A stretch of 64,000 nt of DNA from Pyxidicoccus sp. MSG2 (GTDB taxonomy: Bacteria > Myxococcota > Myxococcia > Myxococcales > Myxococcaceae). The notes beneath the pieces were generated by a model, which did not search any database, was not told the origin of the DNA, and saw only the letters and a list, made by a program, of their open reading frames with translations. The translations under genes and the position numbers were made by a program. The DNA lies in assembly GCF_026626705.1 (NCBI RefSeq), contig NZ_JAPNKC010000001.1, forward strand, positions 9,318,001-9,382,000. The letters are read 5' to 3'. Below, one piece after another: positions 28,091 through 36,022 of the stretch (position 1 is its first letter; each line of letters opens with the position of its first letter).

Positions 28091-28936
28091 ATGCGAAGGC
28101 TCGTCCTGCTCGCCCTGCTGGCACTCCCTGGTTGTTTCTACCCTGCTGACCGTGGCCGCGCCCTCGAGGCGAAGGTGGACCGGCTCGGCGCCGAGTCCGC
28201 CCAGATGCAGGCGGAACTGAAGGAGGCGCGCGCGCAGCTCGCCGCCACGCTGCCGAAAATCGACGAGAAGGTCGCCGAGGTGACCAAGGCCCTCGAGGGA
28301 CTGGACACCGCCTCGCGCCGCAAGGACGCGGACATCGGCATCCAGTTCCAGAAGACGGTGGAGGACCTCGCCCAGCTGCGCGGCCAGGTGGAGACGTACC
28401 TCCACAAAATCACCGAGCTGGAGACGGCCCTGGGTGAGCAGGACAAAAAGCTGCTCGCCCTCCAGGGCACCGAGGCGGTGAAGGAGGCCGAGGCGAAGAA
28501 GAAGGCCGAGGAGCTCCAGCGCCCCACGGACAAGAAGGAGTTCCTCGCGCTCGCGCAGGAGAAGGCCAAGGCCGGCGAAGTGCTCGTGGCGCGCCAGCTC
28601 TACACCGAGTTCCTGAAGAAGTGGGCCAAGGACGCGCTGGTGGCCGACGCGCACTACGGCCTCGGCGAGACGTACTACTCCGAGCAGCGCTGCCGCGAGG
28701 CCCTCTTCGAGTACGGCAAGGTGGTGCAGGAGTACCCGAAGTCGGCCACCGCGCCGGACGCGTACCTGCGCTCCTCGGAGTGCTTCTCCAAGCTGAAGAT
28801 GAAGGACGAGTCGCGGCTGGCCCTGGAGGAGCTGGTGAAGGGCTACCCGAAGTCCGCCGCGGCCAAGACGGCGAAGGAGCGCCTCGCCGAGCTGGACAAG
28901 GCGGCGAAGACGCCCGCGAAGAAGGGGAAGAAATGA
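28091..28936 (+). CDS. coiled-coil/TPR lipoprotein (YbgF/CpoB-like)
   Basis: A 281-residue protein with lipoprotein signal LLALLALPGCF, a coiled-coil about 25-150 (EAKVDRLGAESAQMQAEL), a Lys-rich stretch, and C-terminal TPRs (ARQLYTEFLKKWAKD, YGLGETYYSEQRCREALFEY, KVVQEYPKSATAPDAYL, ALEELVKGYPKSAAAKTA). This matches CpoB/YbgF, which works with Tol-Pal at the outer membrane, though no tol genes are adjacent. It overlaps the next gene by ATGA, so both are co-translated. Confidence 0.8.
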   Translation: MRRLVLLALLALPGCFYPADRGRALEAKVDRLGAESAQMQAELKEARAQLAATLPKIDEKVAEVTKALEGLDTASRRKDADIGIQFQKTVEDLAQLRGQVETYLHKITELETALGEQDKKLLALQGTEAVKEAEAKKKAEELQRPTDKKEFLALAQEKAKAGEVLVARQLYTEFLKKWAKDALVADAHYGLGETYYSEQRCREALFEYGKVVQEYPKSATAPDAYLRSSECFSKLKMKDESRLALEELVKGYPKSAAAKTAKERLAELDKAAKTPAKKGKK

Positions 28937-30078
28937 ACCTGCGTTCGCCGCGGCTCGCCGCGCTCGCGCTGCTGCTGCTGCTGCCCCTGGTGGCGGGGGC
29001 GGCGCCGAAGCAGCTCACGCTGCTCTTCACCGGAGACAACGGGGGCGAAATCGCCCCCTGTGGTTGAAGGCACAACCCTTCTGGCGGTCTGGCCAGACGA
29101 AAAGTGACGATTGAGAAGGAGCGCGCGAAGGGCGTGCCGGTGCTCGTGCTGGATGCGGGCAATGCGCTCTTCAAGAGCCGCGACAGCGGCGAGGCGCCGG
29201 ATGCGAAGGCGCGCGCGGAGCTGCTCCTGTCGCAGATGGACGCGCAGGGCACCGCGGCCATGGCCGTGGGCACCAGAGACCTCGTGCTCGGCGTGGACTT
29301 CCTCAAGAAGGGGACGAAGAAGGCGAAGCTGAAGCTTTTGTCCGCCAACCTCGTGGATGCCCAGGGCAAGCCGTACTTCCCCGGCTCCATGGTGGCGGAC
29401 GTGGGCGGGGTGAAGGTCGGCGTGGTGGGGGTGTCTCCCGCCACCACCGGGCCGGAGTCCGCGGCGCCCTTCGTGAAGGGCAAGCCCACGCCCATGCTCA
29501 AGGGCCTGCCGGTGGAGCCCGCGGTCGCGGCCGAGGTGAAGCGCCTGCGCGCCCAGGAGAAGGTGGACGTCGTCGTCGTGCTGGCGGCGGTCCCCTACGA
29601 CGACGCCCTGCGCGTGGCCGAGCGGGTGGAGGGCGTGGACTTCGTGGTGCAGTCCCACGAGGGGCGCGGTCAGGGCATGGCCCAGCGCGGGGCGCTGGCC
29701 ACCGTGATTCCGCCCGGAGACCGGGGCCGGCAGATGGCGAAGCTGGAGCTGGGCCTGGACGGGCCCGGCCGCTTCGTGGACGTCTCCGAGCAGGAGCGGA
29801 TGCGCCAGAGCCTGGGCATCGTCGAGAGCAACCTCGCCAAGGCGAAGGAGCGGCTCGCGGCCGCGACGGACCCCACCACGAAGCAGTCGCTCGAGCAGGC
29901 GGTTTCCAGCCTGGAGGCCCGGCGGACGGCCCTGAAGAAAGGCGTCGACGGGGGCGCAACGCGCTCCGGCCGGACGCATCTACTGTCGTACATCCAGCTC
30001 GGGAGCGACGTGCCGGGGGATCCGGCCGTCCAGAAGTTGGTGGAACGCGTCGAGCCCCCTGGCTCGGCGGCCCACTGA
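28933..30078 (+). CDS. candidate selenoprotein: metallophosphatase/5'-nucleotidase-like, UGA at codon 45
   Basis: Reading through the in-frame TGA at 29065-29067 gives a 381-residue protein. Before it: signal peptide (LAALALLLLLPLVAGAA) and LTLLFTGDNGGEIAPCG. After it, in the same frame: RHNPSGGLARRKVTIEKE, then a metallophosphatase-like domain (VPVLVLDAGNALFK, MAVGTRDLVLG, LLSANLVDAQGKPYF, VKVGVVGVSP, VDVVVVLAAVPYDD, DFVVQSHEGRG). Homologs as I recall have a conserved CGC-x(n)-GGLARR motif here, so the stop sits exactly where Cys is expected: Cys-Gly-Sec. A hairpin with a GGU loop lies 12 nt after the UGA. The alternative is a pseudogene by a single TGC-to-TGA change, but the downstream frame is intact for 315 codons. 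A GTG at 29104 could be annotated as a false start. Periplasmic. Confidence 0.8.
29065..29100 (+). promoter_or_regulatory. bacterial SECIS-like element after in-frame UGA
   Basis: The UGA (29065-29067) is followed after 12 nt by a perfect 6-bp stem, arms 29080-29085 (TCTGGC) and 29092-29097 (GCCAGA), with a 6-nt loop GGTCTG. The E. coli fdhF SECIS, as I recall it, has a GGUCU apical loop at about the same distance and binds SelB. The codons forming it (TCT, AGA, CGA, AAA, plus TGT, GGT, AGG and CCT before) are rare in this genome region, as expected if the RNA structure is selected. Confidence 0.8.
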
Positions 30079-30098
30079 CCCGAGCCGGCTTGTGAACC

Positions 30099-30126
30099 GG
30101 CCGGCGCGCCGTTATAAGCGCCGGCC
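30099..30126 (+). terminator. hairpin between selenoprotein gene and rpmE
   Basis: A perfect 9-bp stem, arms 30099-30107 and 30118-30126, with a 10-nt loop containing GTTATAA, begins 21 nt after the upstream stop. No T-run follows. Probably the 3' end of the selenoprotein operon; the loop TTATAA could also be part of the rpmE promoter. Confidence 0.5.
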
Positions 30127-30133
30127 ACCCTCA

Positions 30134-30174
30134 GTGCCGAACCTCCTACCCGTTGGCGGGTGGGGGAAAGGCAC
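30134..30174 (+). promoter_or_regulatory. structured rpmE 5' leader
   Basis: A two-part stem: outer GTGCC (30134-30138) with GGCAC (30170-30174), and inner ACCCG (30048+100 = 30148-30152) with CGGGT (30157-30161) closed by a TTGG loop, extended by C-G and T-G pairs. It ends just upstream of the GGAGAGAG ribosome site. Autoregulatory L31 leaders are known in several other bacterial groups, so this may be one; that is an inference. Confidence 0.4.
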
Positions 30175-30189
30175 ACTGGAGAGAGCGTC

Positions 30190-30489
30190 ATGAAGCCCGA
30201 GATTCATCCGGTTTATCCCGCTGCCCGAGTGACCTGTGCCTGCGGCAACTCGGTGGAGACGAAGTCCACCCGTGGGTCGTTCTCGGTGGAAATCTGCTCG
30301 AACTGCCACCCCTTCTTCACGGGCAAGTACAAGCTCGTGGACACGGCCGGCCGTATCGACCGCTTCCGCAAGAAGTACGCGAACAACCCGGTCAAGGTCG
30401 AGGGCGCTGCCGCCGCCGAGGGCGCCGAGGCTGCCCCCGCCGCCGAGAAGCCCGCCGCCGCGAAGAAGGGCAAGAAGGCCGAGGCCTGA
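30190..30489 (+). CDS. rpmE: 50S ribosomal protein L31 (zinc type)
   Basis: A 99-residue protein. The first 68 residues are L31: MKPEIHPVYPAARVTCACGN and the zinc ribbon cysteines 16, 18, 36 and 39 (CAC ... CSNC), followed by HPFFTGKYKLVDTAGRIDRF. It then has a 30-residue Ala/Glu/Lys tail (EKPAAAKKGKKAEA) typical of myxobacterial L31. ATG 30190 is set by the GGAGAGAG site; the frame is open 10 codons upstream. The cysteine-containing (C+) form indicates growth under zinc-replete conditions; a C- paralog may exist elsewhere. Confidence 0.97.
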   Translation: MKPEIHPVYPAARVTCACGNSVETKSTRGSFSVEICSNCHPFFTGKYKLVDTAGRIDRFRKKYANNPVKVEGAAAAEGAEAAPAAEKPAAAKKGKKAEA

Positions 30490-30705
30490 GTCACGGCCGC
30501 ACGGCTTTCTTCACAGCCTGAGTCGTAACCCGTCGAGCAGGGTGTCGGAGCGCCTCCACGAGAGGCCCTCCCGCCCTGCTCGCGGTGCTTCTACGGCCTG
30601 CTACACCCGTCAAGTTTCAGGGTGCTACAGACCAGAAATTAGACGTAGCACTGAAGTCACCGCACATTCCGCCGCGTCCACGACGAAGAGTCCGACGGAG
30701 GCGAG

Positions 30706-31590
30706 ATGTCCGCGCACGCTGCAGCCCCTTCCCTGAAGGTTGTCCGCCGCTCCCTGAGCGAGAGCGTCTACGCGAAAGGGGAGGACTACACGCTGCTGCA
30801 CGGTGACAGCCTGGAGCTGATGGAGCAGTTCGAGCCCCAGACCTTCGACATGATTTTCGCGGACCCGCCGTACTTCCTCTCCAACGGCGGCACCACCTGC
30901 AAGGGTGGCAAGCGCGTGTCCGTGGCGAAGGGCAAGTGGGACGAGTCGCGCGGCGTGGAGGAGGACCACCAGTTCACCACCGCGTGGCTGGCGGCCTGCC
31001 AGCGGCTGCTCAAGCCCACCGGCACGCTCTGGGTGAGCGGCACCCAGCACGTCATCTTCAACGTCGGCTTCGCGATGCAGAAGCTCGGCTACAAGCTCCT
31101 CAACACCGTCACCTGGTTCAAGCCCAACGCCAGCCCCAACCTGGCGTGCCGCTACTTCACGCACTCCACGGAGCTGCTCATCTGGGCCTCCCCGAAGTCG
31201 GGCGGCAAGCTGCAGCACACGTTCAACTACTCGCGCATGAAGGCGGAGAACGGCGGCAAGCAGATGCGCGACGCGTGGGTGCTGCCGCCCTCCGGCGACG
31301 CGGAGCTGACCGCGGACGGCGAGGGCCGGCTGTGGACGCTCACCGTCCCGCGCGGCGGCGAGGAGAAGGCCCACGGCAGCCACCCCACGCAGAAGCCGGT
31401 GGCGCTCTTGGAGCGCATCCTCGAGGCGAGCTGCCCGCCGGACGCGCTGGTGCTGGACCCCTTCAACGGCAGCGGCACCTCCGGCGTGGCGGCCCTCAAG
31501 CTGGGCCACCGCTACGTGGGCATCGACATGGACGAGCAGTACCTCTCCCTGTCGCAGAAGCGCCTGCAGGCCATGTCGTCGAAGAAGTAG
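30706..31590 (+). CDS. orphan beta-class DNA adenine/cytosine-N4 methyltransferase
   Basis: A 294-residue DNA methyltransferase. The catalytic motif IV DPPY (53-56, in IFADPPYFLSNGG) precedes the SAM-binding motif I (LDPFNGSGTSG, about 250), the order of the beta class. TSHPTQKP-type motif (HGSHPTQKPVALLERIL) is present. The target-recognition part between (KGGKRVSVAKGKWD to NYSRMKAENGG) resembles HindIII-like enzymes that methylate adenine. No restriction gene is adjacent, so it is likely a solitary regulatory or protective methylase. It is preceded by about 215 bp without a gene (30490-30705) and followed by two tandem hairpins. Confidence 0.88.
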   Translation: MSAHAAAPSLKVVRRSLSESVYAKGEDYTLLHGDSLELMEQFEPQTFDMIFADPPYFLSNGGTTCKGGKRVSVAKGKWDESRGVEEDHQFTTAWLAACQRLLKPTGTLWVSGTQHVIFNVGFAMQKLGYKLLNTVTWFKPNASPNLACRYFTHSTELLIWASPKSGGKLQHTFNYSRMKAENGGKQMRDAWVLPPSGDAELTADGEGRLWTLTVPRGGEEKAHGSHPTQKPVALLERILEASCPPDALVLDPFNGSGTSGVAALKLGHRYVGIDMDEQYLSLSQKRLQAMSSKK

Positions 31591-31591
31591 T

Positions 31592-31644
31592 CCACCGCCG
31601 TAAGGCGGTGGCGTTTCCGGGAGTCCACCGCCGCGGGGCGGTGG
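31592..31644. terminator. two tandem copies of an identical 8-bp hairpin
   Basis: CCACCGCC-N4-GGCGGTGG occurs twice: arms 31592-31599/31604-31611 (loop GTAA) and 31625-31632/31637-31644 (loop GCGG). They lie between the convergent methyltransferase and aminopeptidase genes, immediately after the methyltransferase stop. Most likely a bidirectional terminator; the duplication also resembles a small REP-like repeat. No T-runs. Confidence 0.6.
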
Positions 31645-31672
31645 CGTGTCGAGCAGTCCCCTCCGTCCCGCA

Positions 31673-33427
31673 TCAGGAGCGGGACAGGATGAGCTCCACG
31701 CCCTGTCTCGCAATCGGGTGGTAGCGCTCCCCGTGCTTCTTGAAGAGCGAGCGCGCCAGCCCGCGGTGCTCGCGCGACGACGCGAGCACGCCATACAGCG
31801 GCTTGAGGTACTTCATACGGCCCACCTCGCCGAGGAAGACCTCCGCGCGCGCGACGGCCGGCTCCCAGCCCGCGCGCAGCGCCGCCACCAGCCAGGACAC
31901 CAGCACCTCCGAGTTACGGCTCCTGGTGAGGCTGAAGCGCTCGTCGAGCTGGCGGAAGGTGTCGCGCGGCGTGTCCGACGGCAGCCACTCCAGGTAGAGC
32001 TGCCACTCGGTGGGCGTCCAGTCCTTCACCGCGTCCGCGGAGGGCACCGTGCCGCGCGTGCGCACCAGCGCCTCCAGCCTCCCTGAGCGTGGGGACGGCG
32101 CTCCCGGCGGCACTCCCGGTTTGTTGAGGTACGCGTCCGCGTCCACCTTCGCCAGCACCCCGGGCAGCTCGCGTTCCGCGAAGGCGACGAACTCCTCGGT
32201 GGTGAGCGCGCGGAAGCGGTACGTGGCGAGGTAGCGCCGGAGGAACTCGTCGAATGCCGGCCGCCCCGCCGCGTCCTCCATGGCGCGCAGGAGCAGGTAG
32301 CCCTTCTCGTACGGAATCTGGGAGAAGGCCTCGTCCGGGTCCACGCCCGCCAGGTGCGTGCGCAGCGCGGTGAGGCCGGGGTGCGCGCGGAAGTGGTGCA
32401 GCGCCTCCTCCAGCGCGCGCCTCCCCAGCGCCGCGTGCAGCGTCGCCACTTCCGGCCCGGCCAGCGCCTCCAGGATTCTGCGCTCGGCGAAGACGGTGAA
32501 GCCCTCGTTGAGCCAGAAGTGTTCCGCCGACGCGTTCGTCACGAGATTTCCCGTCCACGAGTGCGCCAGCTCATGCGCCACCACGTTGACGAGGCTCTTG
32601 TCGCCCGCGATGAGCGTGGGCGTCAGGAAGGTGAGGCGCGGGTTCTCCATGCCGCCGTACGGGAAGGACGGGGGCATGGTGAGCAAATCGAAGCGCTCCC
32701 AGTCATACGGCCCGAAGAGGGACTCCGCGGCGCGGAGCATGTCGTCCACGCCGGCGAACTCCTCCGCCGCCTCCTCCAGCAACTCCGGCTCCGCCCACAC
32801 GCGTGAGCGCGGGCCCAGTTCCTTCGGCGCGAGGCTGCCTACCGCGAAGGCCAGCAGGTACGGAGGTACCGGCTGCGGCATCTCGTAGTGCTCCTCGGCC
32901 TCCACGCCGTGCTCCTCGCGGCGCACGAAGCTGGCCGCCATGACGGCCTTGAGCGCCTTGGGCACCCGCAGCGACGCGCGGTAGCGGATGCGGATGCGCG
33001 GCGTGTCCTGCAGCGGCACCACGCTGCGCGCGTGGATGGCCTGGCACTGGCTGTACAGGAAGGGGTGCTGTCCCCCGGCCGTCTGCGAGGGCGTCAGCCA
33101 CTGGAGCGCGCTGGCGCCCGGAGCCGTCCGGTAGCGCACGGTGAGCTGCTTCAGCCCGGGCGGCAGCTCCACCCGCAGCCGGCTGCCCAGAATCGGCTCG
33201 GGCGGAGACAGCATGTAGGGCAAGGGGCGACCATTCGGGTCCACCACCCCGCGAATCTCAAGGTCTCGGGTATCGAGATCCAAGGGACCGGCGGAAGCCT
33301 CCTTCAGCGTCAGCGTGGCCTCCGCGTGCAGGCGGTGCGTCCGGAAATCGACGCGTGCCTTCCAGTCCAGGGTTTCCGTCTCAGGCTGCGTGCTGTCGTT
33401 GTAGGAGTGTGGGTCGAGGCGCGCCAT
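31673..33427 (-). CDS. M1-family metallo-aminopeptidase (LTA4-hydrolase-like)
   Basis: A 584-residue protein. N-terminal beta-sandwich with substrate-facing motif GGMENP (about 258-263); zinc site HELAHSW with His285, Glu286, His289 and the distant Glu308 in WLNEGFTVF; then helical C-terminal part (FSQIPYEKGYLLLRAMED) matching the leukotriene A4 hydrolase/cold-active aminopeptidase class. It removes N-terminal residues from peptides, probably in the cytosol (no signal peptide). I chose ATG 33427; the 40 upstream codons run into the fad promoter region and lack similarity. Confidence 0.93.
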   Translation of the reverse strand: MARLDPHSYNDSTQPETETLDWKARVDFRTHRLHAEATLTLKEASAGPLDLDTRDLEIRGVVDPNGRPLPYMLSPPEPILGSRLRVELPPGLKQLTVRYRTAPGASALQWLTPSQTAGGQHPFLYSQCQAIHARSVVPLQDTPRIRIRYRASLRVPKALKAVMAASFVRREEHGVEAEEHYEMPQPVPPYLLAFAVGSLAPKELGPRSRVWAEPELLEEAAEEFAGVDDMLRAAESLFGPYDWERFDLLTMPPSFPYGGMENPRLTFLTPTLIAGDKSLVNVVAHELAHSWTGNLVTNASAEHFWLNEGFTVFAERRILEALAGPEVATLHAALGRRALEEALHHFRAHPGLTALRTHLAGVDPDEAFSQIPYEKGYLLLRAMEDAAGRPAFDEFLRRYLATYRFRALTTEEFVAFAERELPGVLAKVDADAYLNKPGVPPGAPSPRSGRLEALVRTRGTVPSADAVKDWTPTEWQLYLEWLPSDTPRDTFRQLDERFSLTRSRNSEVLVSWLVAALRAGWEPAVARAEVFLGEVGRMKYLKPLYGVLASSREHRGLARSLFKKHGERYHPIARQGVELILSRS

Positions 33428-33489
33428 GGAGGTCCGGTTTGTAGTCGGTGTCACGACCCCATGGCGAGCCATCCGGCCATCTGATTCGG

Positions 33490-33516
33490 TTGACTTTCGA
33501 GTCAATCGCCTACATT
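33490..33516 (+). promoter_or_regulatory. operator-like palindrome and putative promoter of the fad operon
   Basis: TTGACT (33490-33495), TTCG, AGTCAA (33500-33505) is a perfect inverted repeat, 6-bp arms, 4-bp spacer, in the gap between the divergent aminopeptidase and beta-oxidation genes. Its left arm matches a -35 box, and TACATT at 33511-33516 is a possible -10 (15-bp spacing). A repressor binding here would block the promoter, as TetR-family fatty-acid regulators do. No regulator gene is adjacent. Confidence 0.5.
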
Positions 33517-33564
33517 TGTGCAGTCCTCTCCTTCCCATCCATCCCACATAGGGAGCCTTTCAAG

Positions 33565-35943
33565 ATGACGACGCGGATCCGCAAAGTGGCTGTGCTGGGC
33601 GCCGGAGTCATGGGCAGCGGCATCGCCGCGCACCTGGCGAACTCGGGCGTTCGCGCGCTCCTCCTGGACATCGTCCCCCCCAAGGCCAACCCGGGCGAGG
33701 ACACCTCGTCCAAGGCCTTCCGCAACAAGTTCGCGGCGGGCGCGCTGGCCAACATGCGCAAGCAGAAGCCCAGCCCCATCGTCTCCGAGCAGGTCTTCTC
33801 CAACATCGAGGTGGGCAACTTCGATGACGACCTGGCCCGCATCGCCGAGTGCGACTGGGTGGTGGAGGTGGTGAAGGAGGACCTCGCCGTCAAGCAGTCC
33901 CTCTTCGAGCGCGTGGAGAAGCACGCGCGCAAGGGCACCATCATCTCCTCCAACACCTCCGGCATGTCCATTGTCGGGATGACCGAGGGCCGCGGCGCGG
34001 ACTTCAAGAAGAACTTCCTCGTCACGCACTTCTTCAACCCCGTGCGCTACATGAAGCTCCTGGAGCTCGTGGCCGGCAAGGACACGGACCCGGAGGTGCT
34101 CAAGACGCTGCACCGCTTCGGTGAGGAGGTGCTCGGCAAGGGCATCGTCTACGGCAAGGACACCACCAACTTCATCGCCAACCGCATCGGCACGTACGGG
34201 ATGATGAAGACCATCGCCGGCATGGGCCCCGCGGAGATGACGATTGAAGAGGTGGACAAGCTCTTCGGTCCGCCCATGGGCCGTCCCAAGTCCGCCGTCT
34301 TCCGCACCACCGACATCGTCGGCCTGGACACCTTCGTCCACGTGGCGAAGAACTGCTACGACACCCTCACCCAGGACGAGGAGCGCGAGGCGTTCCGCAT
34401 GCCCGACTTCATCCTCGACATGGTGAAGAAGGGCATCCTGGGCGACAAGAGCGGCGGCGGCTTCTACAAGAAGCAGGGCAAGGACATCCAGGTCCTCGAC
34501 CTCAAGACGATGGAGTACCGCGCCCAGAACAAGGTGCGCTTCGAGTCGCTGGGCGCCGCGAAGGACGTGGAGGATGTGCGCGAGCGCGTCGCCGTGGTGC
34601 TCAACGGCCAGGACAAGGCCGCGAAGTTCGCCGAGCGCATCACCCTGGACGTGATGGCCTACACCAGCCGCCGCATCCCGGAGATTGCCGACGACGTCGT
34701 CAACGTGGACCGCGCCATGCGCTGGGGCTACGCGTGGGACCTCGGGCCCTTCGAGTCGTGGGACGCCTACGGCGTGAAGAAGGGCGTGGAGCGGATGAAG
34801 GAGCTGGGCCTCAAGCCCGCGAAGTGGGTGGAGGACATGCTGGCCGCGGGCCGCACGTCCTTCTACGGCGTGGAGGGCGGCAAGGACACGTACTGGGACA
34901 TCCCCACGAAGTCCGTGAAGGTGGTGCCGGAGAACGCGCGCACGCAGCGCGTGGAATACCTCAAGCGCGGCAACAAGAAGGTCGCCGGCAACGACTCCGC
35001 CACCCTGTGGGACATGGGCGACGGCGCCACGCTGCTGGAGTTCCACAGCAAGATGAACTCCATCGATGACCAGATCATCGAGATGATGAACACGGCGCTG
35101 GACGAGACGGAGAAGAACTTCAAGGGCCTGGTCATCGGCAACGACGGGGCGAACTTCTCCGCGGGCGCCAACATCGTCGCGCTGCTGTGGGCGGCCAAGA
35201 GCGGCGAGTTCGACTCCATCAAGAAGATGGTGAAGGACTTCCAGAGCGCCAACCAGCGCATGCGCTACAGCCCGGTGCCGGTGGTGACGGCGCCCTTCAA
35301 CCTCACCCTGGGCGGCGGCTCCGAGGTGACGATGGGCGGCAACGCCATCCAGGCCAGCGCCGAGCTGTACATGGGCCTGGTGGAAGTGGGCGTGGGCCTC
35401 ATCCCCGGCGGCGGCGGCAACATGCAGCTGCTGCGCAACGTGTTCGGCCCGTACGCGGCGGAGAAGGACTTCGACGCGCTGCCCTTCCTGAAGAAGGTGT
35501 TCCTGGCCATCGGCATGGCCAAGGTCGCCACCAGCGCCGAGGAGGCCCGGGAGATTGGCTTCCTGTCGCCGCAGGACGGAATCACGTCCAACCGCGACTT
35601 CCTCCTGTCGGATGCGAAGGCGCGCGTGCTGGGCATGGCCAACGCGGGCTTCAAGGCGCCGCGGCCCACCCGCTTCCGCCTGCCGGGCGCCAGCGGCGCG
35701 GCCACCATCGACATGATGCTCTACGACATGGAGCTCAACGGCCAGGTGAGCGCCCATGACCGCAAGATTGCCCAGAAGCTGGCGCGCGTGCTGACGGGCG
35801 GCGACACCAGCCCGTCCGTCCTCGTCACCGAGGAGCGGCTGCTGGAGCTGGAGGCGGAGGCCTTCCTGAGCCTGTGCGGCGAGGAGAAGACCCAGGACCG
35901 CCTGCAGCACATGATTGAGAAGGGCAAGCCGCTGCGGAACTGA
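33565..35943 (+). CDS. 3-hydroxyacyl-CoA dehydrogenase/enoyl-CoA hydratase (FadN-type)
   Basis: A 792-residue multifunctional beta-oxidation enzyme. ATG 33565 has AGGGAG at 33550-33555. Order of domains is dehydrogenase first: NAD-binding VAVLGAGVMGSGIAAHLANSG, catalytic-type HFFNPVRYMKLLELV and substrate domain (GKDTTNFIANRIGTYG); then a second dehydrogenase C-domain copy, then a crotonase domain about 485-700 (GNDGANFSAGANI, oxyanion APFNLTLGGGSEVTM). This is the reverse of E. coli FadB and matches FadN-like proteins. It hydrates enoyl-CoA and oxidises the 3-hydroxy product; the adjacent thiolase completes the cycle. Lipid use is important in myxobacterial development. Confidence 0.93.
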   Translation: MTTRIRKVAVLGAGVMGSGIAAHLANSGVRALLLDIVPPKANPGEDTSSKAFRNKFAAGALANMRKQKPSPIVSEQVFSNIEVGNFDDDLARIAECDWVVEVVKEDLAVKQSLFERVEKHARKGTIISSNTSGMSIVGMTEGRGADFKKNFLVTHFFNPVRYMKLLELVAGKDTDPEVLKTLHRFGEEVLGKGIVYGKDTTNFIANRIGTYGMMKTIAGMGPAEMTIEEVDKLFGPPMGRPKSAVFRTTDIVGLDTFVHVAKNCYDTLTQDEEREAFRMPDFILDMVKKGILGDKSGGGFYKKQGKDIQVLDLKTMEYRAQNKVRFESLGAAKDVEDVRERVAVVLNGQDKAAKFAERITLDVMAYTSRRIPEIADDVVNVDRAMRWGYAWDLGPFESWDAYGVKKGVERMKELGLKPAKWVEDMLAAGRTSFYGVEGGKDTYWDIPTKSVKVVPENARTQRVEYLKRGNKKVAGNDSATLWDMGDGATLLEFHSKMNSIDDQIIEMMNTALDETEKNFKGLVIGNDGANFSAGANIVALLWAAKSGEFDSIKKMVKDFQSANQRMRYSPVPVVTAPFNLTLGGGSEVTMGGNAIQASAELYMGLVEVGVGLIPGGGGNMQLLRNVFGPYAAEKDFDALPFLKKVFLAIGMAKVATSAEEAREIGFLSPQDGITSNRDFLLSDAKARVLGMANAGFKAPRPTRFRLPGASGAATIDMMLYDMELNGQVSAHDRKIAQKLARVLTGGDTSPSVLVTEERLLELEAEAFLSLCGEEKTQDRLQHMIEKGKPLRN

Positions 35944-35988
35944 CGGCCGGCCGGTATCCATTGACCACTGAATCCAATTTTTCTGACT

Positions 35989-36007
35989 GCCCGGGTGCCC
36001 CCCGGGC
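35989..36007 (+). promoter_or_regulatory. hairpin abutting the thiolase ribosome site
   Basis: GCCCGGG (35989-35995) and CCCGGGC (36001-36007) form a perfect 7-bp stem with a 5-nt loop, ending one base before the AAGGAG ribosome site of the thiolase gene, in the 79-bp gap between the two beta-oxidation genes. It may tune translation of the second gene or partly terminate. Confidence 0.4.
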
Positions 36008-36022
36008 AAGGAGACACTCAAG

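Noticed and set aside
28933..29067. Pseudogene or 44-aa peptide ending at TGA
   Set aside because: The frame continues intact, the stop replaces an expected Cys, and a SECIS-like hairpin follows.
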